Positions 25,312 through 34,185 of a stretch of DNA of 64,000 nucleotides are shown in pieces (position 1 is the stretch's first letter; every line of letters starts with the position of its first letter). Position numbers and translations under genes: made by a program. The DNA is taken from NCBI GenBank assembly GCA_001184205.1, contig LBMP01000004.1, positions 323,755 through 387,754 of the forward strand, given 5' to 3'. The notes beneath the pieces are model-generated. The model was not told where the DNA came from. It searched no databases and saw only the letters and a program-made list of their open reading frames with translations. Origin of the DNA: Desulfocarbo indianensis. GTDB lineage: Bacteria > Desulfobacterota > Desulfarculia > Desulfarculales > Desulfarculaceae.

Positions 25312-26562
25312 GTGCAGCGACGGGTGGTGGTGACCGGATTGGGTCTGGTTACGCCTCTGGCCATCGGGGTCGAGGAGACTTGGCGACGCATCCTGGCCGG
25401 AGAGAGCGGCATAAGGCCCATCCAGAAATTCGACGCCTCCGGCTACAAGACTCGGATAGCCGGGGAAGTGCTGGACCTCAATGCCGAGGACTGGCTGCCC
25501 AAGAAGCAGGTCAAGCGGCTGGATGTCTTCATCCATTTCGGCGTGGCCGCCACCCGCATGGCCTGGGAGATGGCGGGACTGCCCACTCCCCTGGATGGCA
25601 GGCTGGGGCCGCGCGCCGGCTGCATAATGGGCGTGGGCCTGGGCGGCCTGCAAAGCCTGGAGGAAACCATTCCCCAGGTGGCCGCCAAGGGGCCGGAATC
25701 GCGGGTGAGCCCGTTTTTCATCCCCAAGCTCATCGGCAACATGCTGCCCGGCGTGGTCTCCATGGAGTTCGGGGCCAAGGGGCCCAACACCTGCCTGGCC
25801 ACGGCCTGCGCCGCCGGCACCCACGCGGTGGGCGAGGCCATGAAGGTGATCCAGCGCGGCGCGGCCGATATCATGGCCTGCGGCGGGGCCGAGGCGGTGG
25901 TCACCCCCACCACCCTGCAGGGATTCGGTTCGGCCAAGGCCATCTCCACCCGCAACGACGACCCCGCCCGCGCCAGCCGGCCCTTTGACCAGGACCGCGA
26001 CGGCTTCGTGATGAGCGAGGGCTCCGGCGTGCTCATCCTGGAGGCCCTGGAAAGCGCCCAGGAGCGCGGGGCCAAGATTCTGGCCGAGATCGTGGGCTAC
26101 GGGCTCAGCTCGGACGGCTATCACATGACCGCGCCCGATCCCGAGGGCGACGGCTACATCCGCTGCATGAACATGGCCCTGGCCGACGCCGGCATCCGGC
26201 CGGAGGAGGTGGACTACGTCAACGCCCACGGCACCAGCACCGATCTGAACGACCTCACCGAGACCAAGGCCATCAAGGCCGTGTTCGGCGGGTACGCGGG
26301 CAAGCTGGCCGTGAGCAGCACCAAGTCCATGATCGGCCACATGCTGGGCGCCACCGGCGGCGTGGAGGCGGCCTTCAGCGTGCTCGCCATCCGCGACCAG
26401 GTGATGCCGCCCACCATCAACTACACCACGCCCGACCCGGAATGCGATCTGGACTACGTGCCCAATCAGAAACGGGAGGGCAGGGTGCAACGGGTTCTTT
26501 CCAATTCATTCGGCTTCGGGGGCACCAACGCCAGCGTGATCTTCGCTGAGTACCGACCCTGA
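25312..26562 (+). CDS. fabF: 3-oxoacyl-ACP synthase II
   Basis: This encodes about 416 aa. The catalytic Cys lies in NTCLATACAAGTHAVGE, and the two His lie in NAHGTSTDLND and GHMLGATGGVEA, the full Cys-His-His triad of condensing enzymes. The GTG start at 25312 sits behind AGGAGGAG (25302-25309) and gives MQRRVVVTGLGLVTP, the usual FabF beginning. An upstream ATG at 25237 would add 25 residues not seen in the family. Confidence 0.95.
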   Translation: MQRRVVVTGLGLVTPLAIGVEETWRRILAGESGIRPIQKFDASGYKTRIAGEVLDLNAEDWLPKKQVKRLDVFIHFGVAATRMAWEMAGLPTPLDGRLGPRAGCIMGVGLGGLQSLEETIPQVAAKGPESRVSPFFIPKLIGNMLPGVVSMEFGAKGPNTCLATACAAGTHAVGEAMKVIQRGAADIMACGGAEAVVTPTTLQGFGSAKAISTRNDDPARASRPFDQDRDGFVMSEGSGVLILEALESAQERGAKILAEIVGYGLSSDGYHMTAPDPEGDGYIRCMNMALADAGIRPEEVDYVNAHGTSTDLNDLTETKAIKAVFGGYAGKLAVSSTKSMIGHMLGATGGVEAAFSVLAIRDQVMPPTINYTTPDPECDLDYVPNQKREGRVQRVLSNSFGFGGTNASVIFAEYRP

Positions 26563-26590
26563 GGAAGCCGACCAAGTCAGGAGGCGTGTC

Positions 26591-27040
26591 GTGCGCGTAG
26601 CGGTGGGAGCCGACCACGGAGGCTACAACCTTAAGGAGGCGGTTAAAAAGCGCCTTATTGAGCAAGGCCACGAGGTGGAGGACCTGGGCGTTTTCTCCGA
26701 CCAGGCCAGCGATTATCCCGAGCAGGCCGCGGCCGTGGCCCAGGCCGTGCTGCAAGGCCGGGCCGAGCGCGGGGTCCTGGTGTGCGGTTCCGGCCTGGGC
26801 ATGTGCATCGCCGCCAACCGCTTCCATGGCGTGCGCGCCGCCCTGGCTCCCACCCTGGACCACGCCCGCCTGGGCCGCCAGCACAACAACGCCAACGTGC
26901 TCTGCATGGGCGAGCGCCTGACCCCGGTGGACCAGGCCCTGGCCATCCTGGACGTGTTCATGACCACGCCCTTTGAATCCGGCGGCCGCCACCAGCGCCG
27001 CATCGGCAAGATTGAATCTTGCAGCGGGGGGCGGTCTTGA
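26591..27040 (+). CDS. rpiB: ribose-5-phosphate isomerase B
   Basis: This encodes 149 aa. It has the RpiB/LacAB pattern [10 protein letters not shown] at the start, the catalytic Cys in [12 protein letters not shown] and the His in [13 protein letters not shown]. It interconverts ribose 5-phosphate and ribulose 5-phosphate, and the latter is also a riboflavin precursor used by RibB downstream. The GTG start is preceded by CAGGAGGCG. The stop overlaps the start of the next gene. Confidence 0.93.
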   Translation: MRVAVGADHGGYNLKEAVKKRLIEQGHEVEDLGVFSDQASDYPEQAAAVAQAVLQGRAERGVLVCGSGLGMCIAANRFHGVRAALAPTLDHARLGRQHNNANVLCMGERLTPVDQALAILDVFMTTPFESGGRHQRRIGKIESCSGGRS

Positions 27041-27579
27041 GGGAACGCCCCGGCAAGGACCAATACTACCTCAACATCGCCCGCGAGGTTTGCCGCCGGG
27101 GAACCTGCCTGCGCCGCCAATACGGCGCGGTCATCGTGAAAGACGATCAGATCGTGGCCACCGGCTACGCCGGCGCGCCCCGCGGCGTGGCCAATTGCGT
27201 GGATCTGGGCGTGTGCCTGCGCGAGGAGCTGGCCGTGCCGCCGGGCGAGCGCTACGAGCTTTGCCGCTCGGTGCACGCCGAGATGAACGCGGTGCTGCAC
27301 GCCGCCCGCGAGCGCACCCTGGGCGCGGTGATGTACCTCTTCGGCCTGGAAGTGAGCACCGGCCAGCCCACCGCCAATCCGGAACCCTGCCAGCTCTGCC
27401 GCCGTGTTATCATAAACGCCGGCATCGATCGCGTGGTGGTGGAGCCGGCGGGCCAGCCCTTGAAGAGCCTGTACCCGGCCGATTGGATTCAAGAGGAAAA
27501 TCAGGAAGCCAAGCGGAGGATGGCGGCCAGGGCGGCCAAGGCCGGCGCCCCGGACCGGGAAGGGGAGGAAGGCCGATGA
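27037..27579 (+). CDS. dCMP/CMP deaminase family protein (ComEB-like)
   Basis: This encodes about 180 aa. The zinc-binding deaminase motifs are [11 protein letters not shown] and [11 protein letters not shown] (the His and two Cys ligands plus the catalytic Glu). An additional Cys-rich insert, [16 protein letters not shown] ... [12 protein letters not shown], is typical of dCMP deaminases. It should deaminate dCMP to dUMP for thymidylate supply. The TTG start at 27037 overlaps the rpiB stop (TTGA) and follows a G-run. The lysine- and alanine-rich C-terminal tail is extra. Confidence 0.85.
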   Translation: MRERPGKDQYYLNIAREVCRRGTCLRRQYGAVIVKDDQIVATGYAGAPRGVANCVDLGVCLREELAVPPGERYELCRSVHAEMNAVLHAARERTLGAVMYLFGLEVSTGQPTANPEPCQLCRRVIINAGIDRVVVEPAGQPLKSLYPADWIQEENQEAKRRMAARAAKAGAPDREGEEGR

Positions 27580-28049
27580 AATGCCCTTTTTGCGGTCACA
27601 CTGACAACAAGGTGGTGGATTCCAGGGTCAGCAAGGACGCCTCGGTGATCCGCCGCCGCCGGCAGTGCCTGGAGTGCGACCAGCGCTTCACCACCTATGA
27701 GCGGGTGGAGGAACTGGAAACCTACGTCATCAAAAAGGACGGCACCCGCGAGGTGTTCGACCGGGGCAAGGTCAAGAAGGGCATCATGCTGGCCTTGCAG
27801 AAGCGGCCGGTTTCGGTGAACGTGGTGGAGGAGTTTCTGGACAATTTGGAGAGCGGCTTCCAGGAGCAGAACCGCCGCGAGATTCCCGCTTCCGAGGTGG
27901 GCGAGGCGGTGATCAACTGGCTGCGCAAGATCGACGACGTGGCCTACGTGCGCTTCGCCTCGGTCTACCGCGAATTCCGCGACGTTAAGGAGTTCATGAG
28001 CGAATTGGAGCGCATTGTCTCCAACAACAAGGAATCCGCCGCCGACTGA
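27576..28049 (+). CDS. nrdR: transcriptional repressor NrdR
   Basis: This encodes 157 aa. It begins [20 protein letters not shown], with a zinc ribbon closed by [15 protein letters not shown], followed by the ATP-cone domain ([20 protein letters not shown]). NrdR senses ATP/dATP and represses ribonucleotide reductase genes through NrdR boxes. It overlaps the deaminase gene by 4 bp and ribD by 1 bp, a nucleotide-metabolism pairing with the dCMP deaminase. Confidence 0.96.
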   Translation: MKCPFCGHTDNKVVDSRVSKDASVIRRRRQCLECDQRFTTYERVEELETYVIKKDGTREVFDRGKVKKGIMLALQKRPVSVNVVEEFLDNLESGFQEQNRREIPASEVGEAVINWLRKIDDVAYVRFASVYREFRDVKEFMSELERIVSNNKESAAD

Positions 28050-29164
28050 TGCCCTCCCCAGCCACAGACCGGGACGACCGCCGTTTCATGCGGCGGGCCT
28101 TGCGCTTGGCCCGCCGGGGCCTGGGCCGCAGTTCGCCCAATCCGGCGGTGGGCGCGGTGGTGGTGAAAAACGGCCGGGTGATCGGCGAGGGCTTTCACGC
28201 CAAGTACGGCGCGCCCCACGCCGAGGTGCACGCCCTGGCCGCCGCCGGCGCGGAAGCCAAAGACGCCACCATCTACGTTACCCTGGAACCCTGCCACCAC
28301 CAGGGCAAGACCCCGCCCTGCACCAGGGCCATTCTGGAGGCCGGGCTGGCCCGGGTGGTGTTCGGCGCTTCCGATCCCAACCCCAAGGTGGCCGGCGGCG
28401 GCGGTGATTTCCTGGCCGCCCAGGGCATCCAGGTGAGGCCGGGGGTTTTGCGGCCGGAGTGCCAGCGCGAACACCGTTTCTTTTTCAAGCACGTCACCAC
28501 GGGCCGGCCCTACGTGGTCCTGAAAACCGCGGCCACCCTGGACGGCAGGACCGCGGCCCACACCGGCGACAGCCGCTGGGTCACCGGCGAAAAGGCTCGC
28601 CGCCACGCGCACCGCATGCGCGCCTGGCTGGACGCCATCTGCGTGGGCAGCGGCACCGCTTTAACCGACGACCCCCAGCTCACCTGCCGTCTGCGCGGCG
28701 GCCGCGATCCTCTACGGGTGGTGGTGGACAGCAAGCTGAGCCTGCCGCCCACGGCCAAGGTCCTGGATGAGGCCTCGACCGCCAACTGCCTGGTGGCCTG
28801 CGGACCCAAGGCCCCGGCCCAACGCCGCGCGGCCCTGGAAAAGGCCGGGGCCGAGGTGCTGGCCCTGCCCCTGGGGCCCGCCAAGGGCCTGGACTTGGCC
28901 GCGCTCCTGGCCGAGCTGGGCCGGCGGGGCGTGACCAGCCTGCTTCTGGAAGGCGGGGCCGGCCTGGCCTGGGGTTTCCTGGCGGCCGGGCTGGTGGATG
29001 AGGTGGCCTATTTCTACGCGCCCAAGCTCATCGGCGGGGCGGCCGCGCCGGGCATGATCGGCGGCCAGGGCTTCGCCATAATGAACCAGGCCGTCACCCT
29101 GGAGCGGCCCCGCCTGCGCCGCCTGGGCGACGACATCCTGTTGCAAGCCAGGGTGCTCCGCTGA
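28049..29164 (+). CDS. ribD: bifunctional riboflavin deaminase/reductase RibD
   Basis: This encodes 371 aa. The N-terminal deaminase domain has HAEVHALAAAG and LEPCHHQGKTPPC. The C-terminal reductase domain (from ~residue 150) has RPYVVLKTAATLDGR and LLLEGGAGLAWGFL. It performs the second and third steps of riboflavin synthesis from GTP. Start and nrdR stop overlap (TGATG). Confidence 0.95.
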   Translation: MPSPATDRDDRRFMRRALRLARRGLGRSSPNPAVGAVVVKNGRVIGEGFHAKYGAPHAEVHALAAAGAEAKDATIYVTLEPCHHQGKTPPCTRAILEAGLARVVFGASDPNPKVAGGGGDFLAAQGIQVRPGVLRPECQREHRFFFKHVTTGRPYVVLKTAATLDGRTAAHTGDSRWVTGEKARRHAHRMRAWLDAICVGSGTALTDDPQLTCRLRGGRDPLRVVVDSKLSLPPTAKVLDEASTANCLVACGPKAPAQRRAALEKAGAEVLALPLGPAKGLDLAALLAELGRRGVTSLLLEGGAGLAWGFLAAGLVDEVAYFYAPKLIGGAAAPGMIGGQGFAIMNQAVTLERPRLRRLGDDILLQARVLR

Positions 29165-29231
29165 AACCGGCCGGGCAGGGGGCCTCTTTTCGTTAAGGTC
29201 CGCCGCTTTTTCCGCTCCAGCATAAAAAATA

Positions 29232-29259
29232 TTGACGGCGCGGGCGCTTGGGGTATGTA
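29232..29259 (+). promoter_or_regulatory. probable promoter of ribE-ribBA-ribH-nusB
   Basis: TTGACG (29232-29237) and TATGTA (29254-29259) are separated by 16 bp, in an AT-rich patch between ribD and ribE. Confidence 0.55.
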
Positions 29260-29361
29260 GAAGGGGGCGGGCTCCGGGGGAGCCCTCCCAACGAGGCGCA
29301 AGGGTTCGGCGCGCCGTGGCTGCCGCTAAGCAGGCCGGGACCGCGCGGGTGATGAGCGGCC

Positions 29362-29384
29362 ACGGCGGGGGTCGGGCCGTTTTT
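29362..29384 (+). terminator. short hairpin with T-run in the ribE leader (possible attenuator)
   Basis: ACGGC (29362-29366) pairs with GCCGT (29376-29380), followed by T residues to 29384. It lies 26 bp before the ribE ATG. No FMN riboswitch consensus is visible upstream. Confidence 0.35.
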
Positions 29385-29409
29385 GTTTCTTGTTAATCCA
29401 AGGATTGCC

Positions 29410-30057
29410 ATGTTCACCGGACTAGTGGAAGGCGTGGGCGAGGTCTTGCGGGTGCGGCCCAAGGGGCCCGACGCGGTGCTGGTCATCAGGCCGCCTTGGC
29501 CCCTGGACCAGGCGGTGCTGGGAGAATCCGTGGCGGTGAACGGCGCCTGCCTCACCGTCACCGCCAGCGGCGGAGGCCTCAGCCTGGACGTGAGCGCGGA
29601 AACCCTCTCCCGCACCACCCTGGGCCGCCTCAAGGCCGGCTCCCCGGTAAACCTTGAGCGGGCGCTCAAGCTGGGCGACCGCCTGGGCGGGCACCTGGTC
29701 TCGGGCCACGTGGATTGCGTGGGCCGCATCACCGCCAAGGAAAAGGTGGGCGACAGCATCCGCTACGCGATAAGCATCCCGCCGGAGCATCTGCGCCTGG
29801 TGGTGGAGAAGGGCTCGGTCACCGTGGAGGGCGTGAGCCTCACGGTGAACGCGGTGGACGCCCAGGGCTTCAGCCTCAATATCATCCCCCACACCATGGC
29901 CGGCACCACCCTCAGGCTTGCGGCAGAGGGCGATTCTGTTAATATTGAGACCGATATCATCGGCAAGTACGTGGCCAGGCTATTGATTCGCGATGAGCCC
30001 CCGTCCGGGGACGGGGGCGGGCTCACCCGCGACGTCCTGGCCAAAATGGGCTTTTAG
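29410..30057 (+). CDS. ribE: riboflavin synthase alpha subunit
   Basis: This encodes about 215 aa in two lumazine-binding repeats: [15 protein letters not shown] at the N-terminus and [15 protein letters not shown] at the second repeat. The enzyme dismutates two lumazine molecules to riboflavin. The ATG at 29410 gives the canonical MFTG start; the upstream in-frame start at 29383 does not. Confidence 0.95.
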   Translation: MFTGLVEGVGEVLRVRPKGPDAVLVIRPPWPLDQAVLGESVAVNGACLTVTASGGGLSLDVSAETLSRTTLGRLKAGSPVNLERALKLGDRLGGHLVSGHVDCVGRITAKEKVGDSIRYAISIPPEHLRLVVEKGSVTVEGVSLTVNAVDAQGFSLNIIPHTMAGTTLRLAAEGDSVNIETDIIGKYVARLLIRDEPPSGDGGGLTRDVLAKMGF

Positions 30058-30093
30058 CCCCCCTTTAGCCCTGGTTGCAAGGAGACATAGACC

Positions 30094-31299
30094 ATGCCCG
30101 TGGCCAGCATCGAGGAGGCCATCAAAGATATCAAGGCCGGCAAAATGGTCATCCTGGTGGATGACGAGGACCGCGAAAACGAGGGCGACCTGACCATGGC
30201 CGCCGAAAAGGTTACGCCCGAAGCCATCAATTTCATGGCCAAATACGGACGCGGCCTGGTCTGTTTGAGCCTCACCCAACAAATCGCCGATCAGCTTAAG
30301 CTGCCGCTCATGGTCAGCGACAACCAATCGCCTTTTCACACCGCGTTCACGGTCTCCATCGAGGCCCGCAAAGGCGTCACCACCGGCATCAGCGCCCACG
30401 ACCGGGCCACCACCATTCTCACGGCGGTGCACCCCGAGGCCAAGCCCGACGACCTGGTGAGCCCGGGGCACATCTTCCCCCTGCGCGCCAAGCGCGGCGG
30501 CGTGCTCAAGCGCACCGGCCAGACCGAGGGCTCGGTGGATATGTCGCGCCTGGCCGGGCTTATCCCGGCCGGGGTGATCTGCGAGGTCATGAAGGACGAC
30601 GGCACCATGGCCCGCATGCCCGACCTGGAGAAGTTCGCGGCGGAGCATGATCTCAAGATATGCACCATAGCCGACCTCATCTCCTACCGCATGCGCAACG
30701 AATCCTTCGTGCACCGCGAGGCCGACGTGCGCCTGCCCACCGAGTTCGGTGATTTCCGCGCCATCGCCTACACCAACGAGGTGGACGACACCGAAAACGT
30801 GGCGCTCATCAAGGGCGAGATCGACCCGGAAAAGCCCATCCTGGTGCGGGTGCACTCGGAATGCCTCACCGGCGACGTTTTCCATTCCCGCCGTTGCGAT
30901 TGCGGCGATCAACTGGCCGGGGCTTTAAGCCGCATCGCCCAGGAAGGCAACGGCGTGCTCCTGTACATGAAGCAGGAGGGCCGGGGCATAGGCCTCATCA
31001 ACAAGCTCAAGGCCTACGAGCTGCAGGACCAGGGCTGCGACACGGTGGAGGCCAACGAGGCGCTGGGCTTCCCGGCCGACATGCGCGATTACGGGGTGGG
31101 CGCCCAGATACTGCACGACCTGGGCATCCGCAAGATGCGGCTCATGACCAACAATCCCAAGAAAATGGTGGGCCTGGAGGGCTACGGCCTCTCGGTGGTG
31201 GAGCGGGTGCCCATCGAGATCAAGCCCGGCCCCGACAACGAGAGATATCTGCGCACCAAATGCGTTAAACTGGGCCATTTGATGGGGCTCAAGGATTAG
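30094..31299 (+). CDS. ribBA: bifunctional DHBP synthase/GTP cyclohydrolase II
   Basis: This encodes 401 aa. The N-terminal DHBP synthase domain has [12 protein letters not shown] and the ribulose-5-phosphate site region [20 protein letters not shown]. The C-terminal GTP cyclohydrolase II domain (from ~residue 205) has [19 protein letters not shown] with the three zinc Cys, and [12 protein letters not shown]. It supplies both precursors of riboflavin synthesis. Confidence 0.96.
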   Translation: MPVASIEEAIKDIKAGKMVILVDDEDRENEGDLTMAAEKVTPEAINFMAKYGRGLVCLSLTQQIADQLKLPLMVSDNQSPFHTAFTVSIEARKGVTTGISAHDRATTILTAVHPEAKPDDLVSPGHIFPLRAKRGGVLKRTGQTEGSVDMSRLAGLIPAGVICEVMKDDGTMARMPDLEKFAAEHDLKICTIADLISYRMRNESFVHREADVRLPTEFGDFRAIAYTNEVDDTENVALIKGEIDPEKPILVRVHSECLTGDVFHSRRCDCGDQLAGALSRIAQEGNGVLLYMKQEGRGIGLINKLKAYELQDQGCDTVEANEALGFPADMRDYGVGAQILHDLGIRKMRLMTNNPKKMVGLEGYGLSVVERVPIEIKPGPDNERYLRTKCVKLGHLMGLKD

Positions 31300-31353
31300 C
31301 CGCCCTCATGCGGCCCGCCTGGGCCGTCATGCAGCCGCGACAAGGGGGTAGAC

Positions 31354-31818
<465 letters not shown>

Positions 31819-31857
31819 GCCGCGGCCCGCCGCATCTTAGGCCCATAAAGGTAGACC

Positions 31858-32283
31858 GTGGCCAAAACCACCGATCGCAGGCGCAGCCGCGAAATGGCAT
31901 TGCAGGTTCTCTATCAAATGGAGCATGGCAACGCCGGCGCGGCCGAGGCCCTGGAGCTTTTCGCGGGCAATTTCGACGCGCCCATGCGGCAGTTGGAGTA
32001 CACCCGCGATCTGGTGCTGGGCATCGCCGATCATGCCGAGGAGATAGACCAGGCGCTTTCCGACATAAGCCGCCGCTGGAAATTGATGCGCATGGCCAGG
32101 GTGGACCGCAACATCCTGCGCCTGGCCACCTATGAGATGCTCTACAGCCGGGGCATGGTGCCGCCCAAGGTGGCCATCAACGAGGCGGTGGAGCTGGCCA
32201 AGCGTTTCGGCGGCGAAGATTCGCCCTCCTTCATCAACGCGGTGCTGGACAACCTGCTGGCCAGCCGGGAGGCGGCCGGTTAG
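31858..32283 (+). CDS. nusB: transcription antitermination factor NusB
   Basis: This encodes 141 aa, all-helical. It has the NusB pattern RRRSREMALQVLYQMEHGN at the start and RNILRLATYEMLY and PKVAINEAVELAKRFGGEDS in the C-terminal half. It acts in rRNA antitermination. Its place directly after ribH is common in bacteria. The start is a GTG at 31858. Confidence 0.94.
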   Translation: MAKTTDRRRSREMALQVLYQMEHGNAGAAEALELFAGNFDAPMRQLEYTRDLVLGIADHAEEIDQALSDISRRWKLMRMARVDRNILRLATYEMLYSRGMVPPKVAINEAVELAKRFGGEDSPSFINAVLDNLLASREAAG

Positions 32284-32389
32284 GCGGCGCGGCGCTGATA
32301 AGCCAGCCGGGCTCGTGCAGAAATCCACCCAAGGCCGGGCCCGGGCTGCCGCCTACCTGGCCGGCGCTAGAGGGGCTCCGCCGCAAATA

Positions 32390-32418
32390 TTGCCCTCTTA
32401 AGCCAAGCAATCTATAAT
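32390..32418 (+). promoter_or_regulatory. sigma70 promoter of the TetR gene
   Basis: TTGCCC (32390-32395) and TATAAT (32413-32418) are separated by 17 bp, some 80 bp before the TetR start. The rest of the 32284-32500 gap shows nothing else. Confidence 0.65.
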
Positions 32419-32500
32419 TGGCCAGCCCACAAGGCGTTAACAGAAGGGGAGAGCGTGAGGCCGCCCCTGACCGACACTTGCTTCCCGCGCCCGAGAGAGC

Positions 32501-33148
32501 ATGGCAACTTCGCCCACATTTCAAAACCTGCCCTCTGACAAGCAAGAGCGCATATTGGACGGGGCCCTGTCCGAGTTCGCCGACAAGGGCTACGCTCGCG
32601 CCTCGCTGAATTCCCTGGTGGCGCGGCTGGGCATTGCCAAGGGCAGCATTTTTCAATACTTCACGGACAAAGCCGGCCTTTTCGCCCATGTTTTCGATTT
32701 CGCGGTGAACCGGGTGAAAAACCATCTGCGCGGCGTGAGGGAGGAAACCAGGGGGGCGGACGTGTTCACCCGCATCCGGCTTTCGGTGCTGGCCGGCCTG
32801 GGCCTGATCGAAAAAAATCCGCGTCTTTTCCGGCTGTACTTGAAGATAATGTTCGAGGGCGACATCCCCTTCCGGGCCCAGCTGTTGCAATCCATCCTGC
32901 TTTTCGGCCGTGATTATATAGTGGACCTTCTGCGCGATGGCGTGGAATCGGGTGAATTGGACCCCAACCTGAACCTGGAACTGGCGGCCTTTGTGGTGGA
33001 AGCGGTCTTGGAGCGCTTTTTGGTGGCCTCGGCCGTGGAACACATGGACCCCGACTTGGGCCTTTTCGCGGCCGGCCAGGAGCGGGCAGAGGAACTGGTC
33101 GGCCAGGTGGTTATGGTGTTGAAGCATGGCCTGGCCGGCAAGTATTGA
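32501..33148 (+). CDS. TetR/AcrR family transcriptional regulator
   Basis: This encodes 215 aa. The N-terminal helix-turn-helix reads RILDGALSEFADKGYARASL and VARLGIAKGSIFQYFTDK, a clear TetR signature. The C-terminal ligand domain is not diagnostic. It stands between nusB and an acyl-CoA metabolism cluster, so control of fatty or aromatic acid degradation is plausible. It has its own promoter and terminator. Confidence 0.9.
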   Translation: MATSPTFQNLPSDKQERILDGALSEFADKGYARASLNSLVARLGIAKGSIFQYFTDKAGLFAHVFDFAVNRVKNHLRGVREETRGADVFTRIRLSVLAGLGLIEKNPRLFRLYLKIMFEGDIPFRAQLLQSILLFGRDYIVDLLRDGVESGELDPNLNLELAAFVVEAVLERFLVASAVEHMDPDLGLFAAGQERAEELVGQVVMVLKHGLAGKY

Positions 33149-33212
33149 TTTGTTTTTAAGCTTATCCCGATCAAGACCCTGTCTTTTGTTTCGCTGAATG
33201 GTAGTAGACTGG

Positions 33213-33246
33213 AAAATGCCGCCCCCCTTGGCGGTAGGGCATTTTT
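33213..33246 (+). terminator. intrinsic terminator of the TetR gene
   Basis: AAAATGCC (33213-33220) pairs with GGCATTTT (33238-33245), with a further GCC/GGC pairing inside, ending in a T-run. Confidence 0.75.
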
Positions 33247-33249
33247 GCC

Positions 33250-33278
33250 TTGCCACGCCAGGATTGGCATAATAGTAT
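33250..33278 (+). promoter_or_regulatory. promoter of the IclR gene, with an inverted repeat in the spacer
   Basis: TTGCCA (33250-33255) and TAGTAT (33273-33278) are separated by 17 bp. The spacer contains TGCCA...TGGCA arms overlapping the -35, which could be an autoregulatory site. Confidence 0.5.
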
Positions 33279-33317
33279 ATTACCACATATCAACATCAAT
33301 TAACTAAGAGCGTTAAA

Positions 33318-34136
33318 TTGACCCGCAAACAACTCCATTTCGTACAGTCCTTGGGACGCGGCCTGGCCGTGTTGCAGGCCTTTTCAGCCGAACGCTCCTC
33401 CCTGAAGCTGAGCGAGATTGCCCAGATCACCGGTCTTAACGTCACCGCGGCCCAGCGCTTCACCGACACCCTCATGCAGTTGGGCTTCATCCACCGGGAC
33501 AAACACCGGGAATTCCACCTGACGCCCAAGGTGCTCTCTCTGGGGTTCGCTTTTCTCAACGGCTCCCAGCTCAAACGCCTGGGCGCGGACCTCATGGACC
33601 GCTGCTCCCAGCGCCTGAACCGCACCATGAACATGGCCGTGCTGGACGGCGACGCCGTGGTTTTCCTGCACCGCAGCGAGACCCAGCGCTTCCTCAAGTT
33701 CGACCTGCAGGCCGGCTCGCGCCTGCCCAGCCATTCCACCGGCACCGGCAAGGCGCTCTTGGCGGGCCTGGAGGATAACGAATTGTTCCACAAGCTGGAG
33801 AACATGGAACTCACCCAGGTCACCAGCTACACCCTGACCACCCCGCGGACGCTTTGGGACGATTTCATGGAGATCAGGAAGCGGGGCTATGCGATTTGCG
33901 ACCGCGAAATGAACCTGTCCCTGTATTCCCTGGGCGCGCCGGTTTTCAACGGCGAGGGCAAGACGGTGGCGGCCATCAACATATCGCTATCGGTGGAAGA
34001 AGCCAAGGGCGACCAGCCGAAAAAAATGCTGGAAGAGCTGTGGGACCTGAGCCGCGAAATATCGCTGTCCATGGGGTGGGACGGACCCTATCCCGCCTAT
34101 CCGCCGCCTGCGCCCTGGCCGGGCCAGGAGGATTGA
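33318..34136 (+). CDS. IclR family transcriptional regulator
   Basis: This encodes 272 aa. The N-terminal winged helix reads SLGRGLAVLQAFSAERSSL and ITGLNVTAAQRFTDTLMQLG. The effector domain has HSTGTGKALLAGL, the IclR ligand-domain signature. IclR members usually control acid or aromatic catabolism; the adjacent acyl-CoA ligase and beta-oxidation genes are the likely targets. The start is a TTG at 33318. The Pro-rich C-terminus is unremarkable. Confidence 0.9.
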   Translation: MTRKQLHFVQSLGRGLAVLQAFSAERSSLKLSEIAQITGLNVTAAQRFTDTLMQLGFIHRDKHREFHLTPKVLSLGFAFLNGSQLKRLGADLMDRCSQRLNRTMNMAVLDGDAVVFLHRSETQRFLKFDLQAGSRLPSHSTGTGKALLAGLEDNELFHKLENMELTQVTSYTLTTPRTLWDDFMEIRKRGYAICDREMNLSLYSLGAPVFNGEGKTVAAINISLSVEEAKGDQPKKMLEELWDLSREISLSMGWDGPYPAYPPPAPWPGQED

Positions 34137-34185
34137 ACCGGAGAAATCCCATTCGCCGGAGGGATCGCAGCTTCACGGGAGCATC

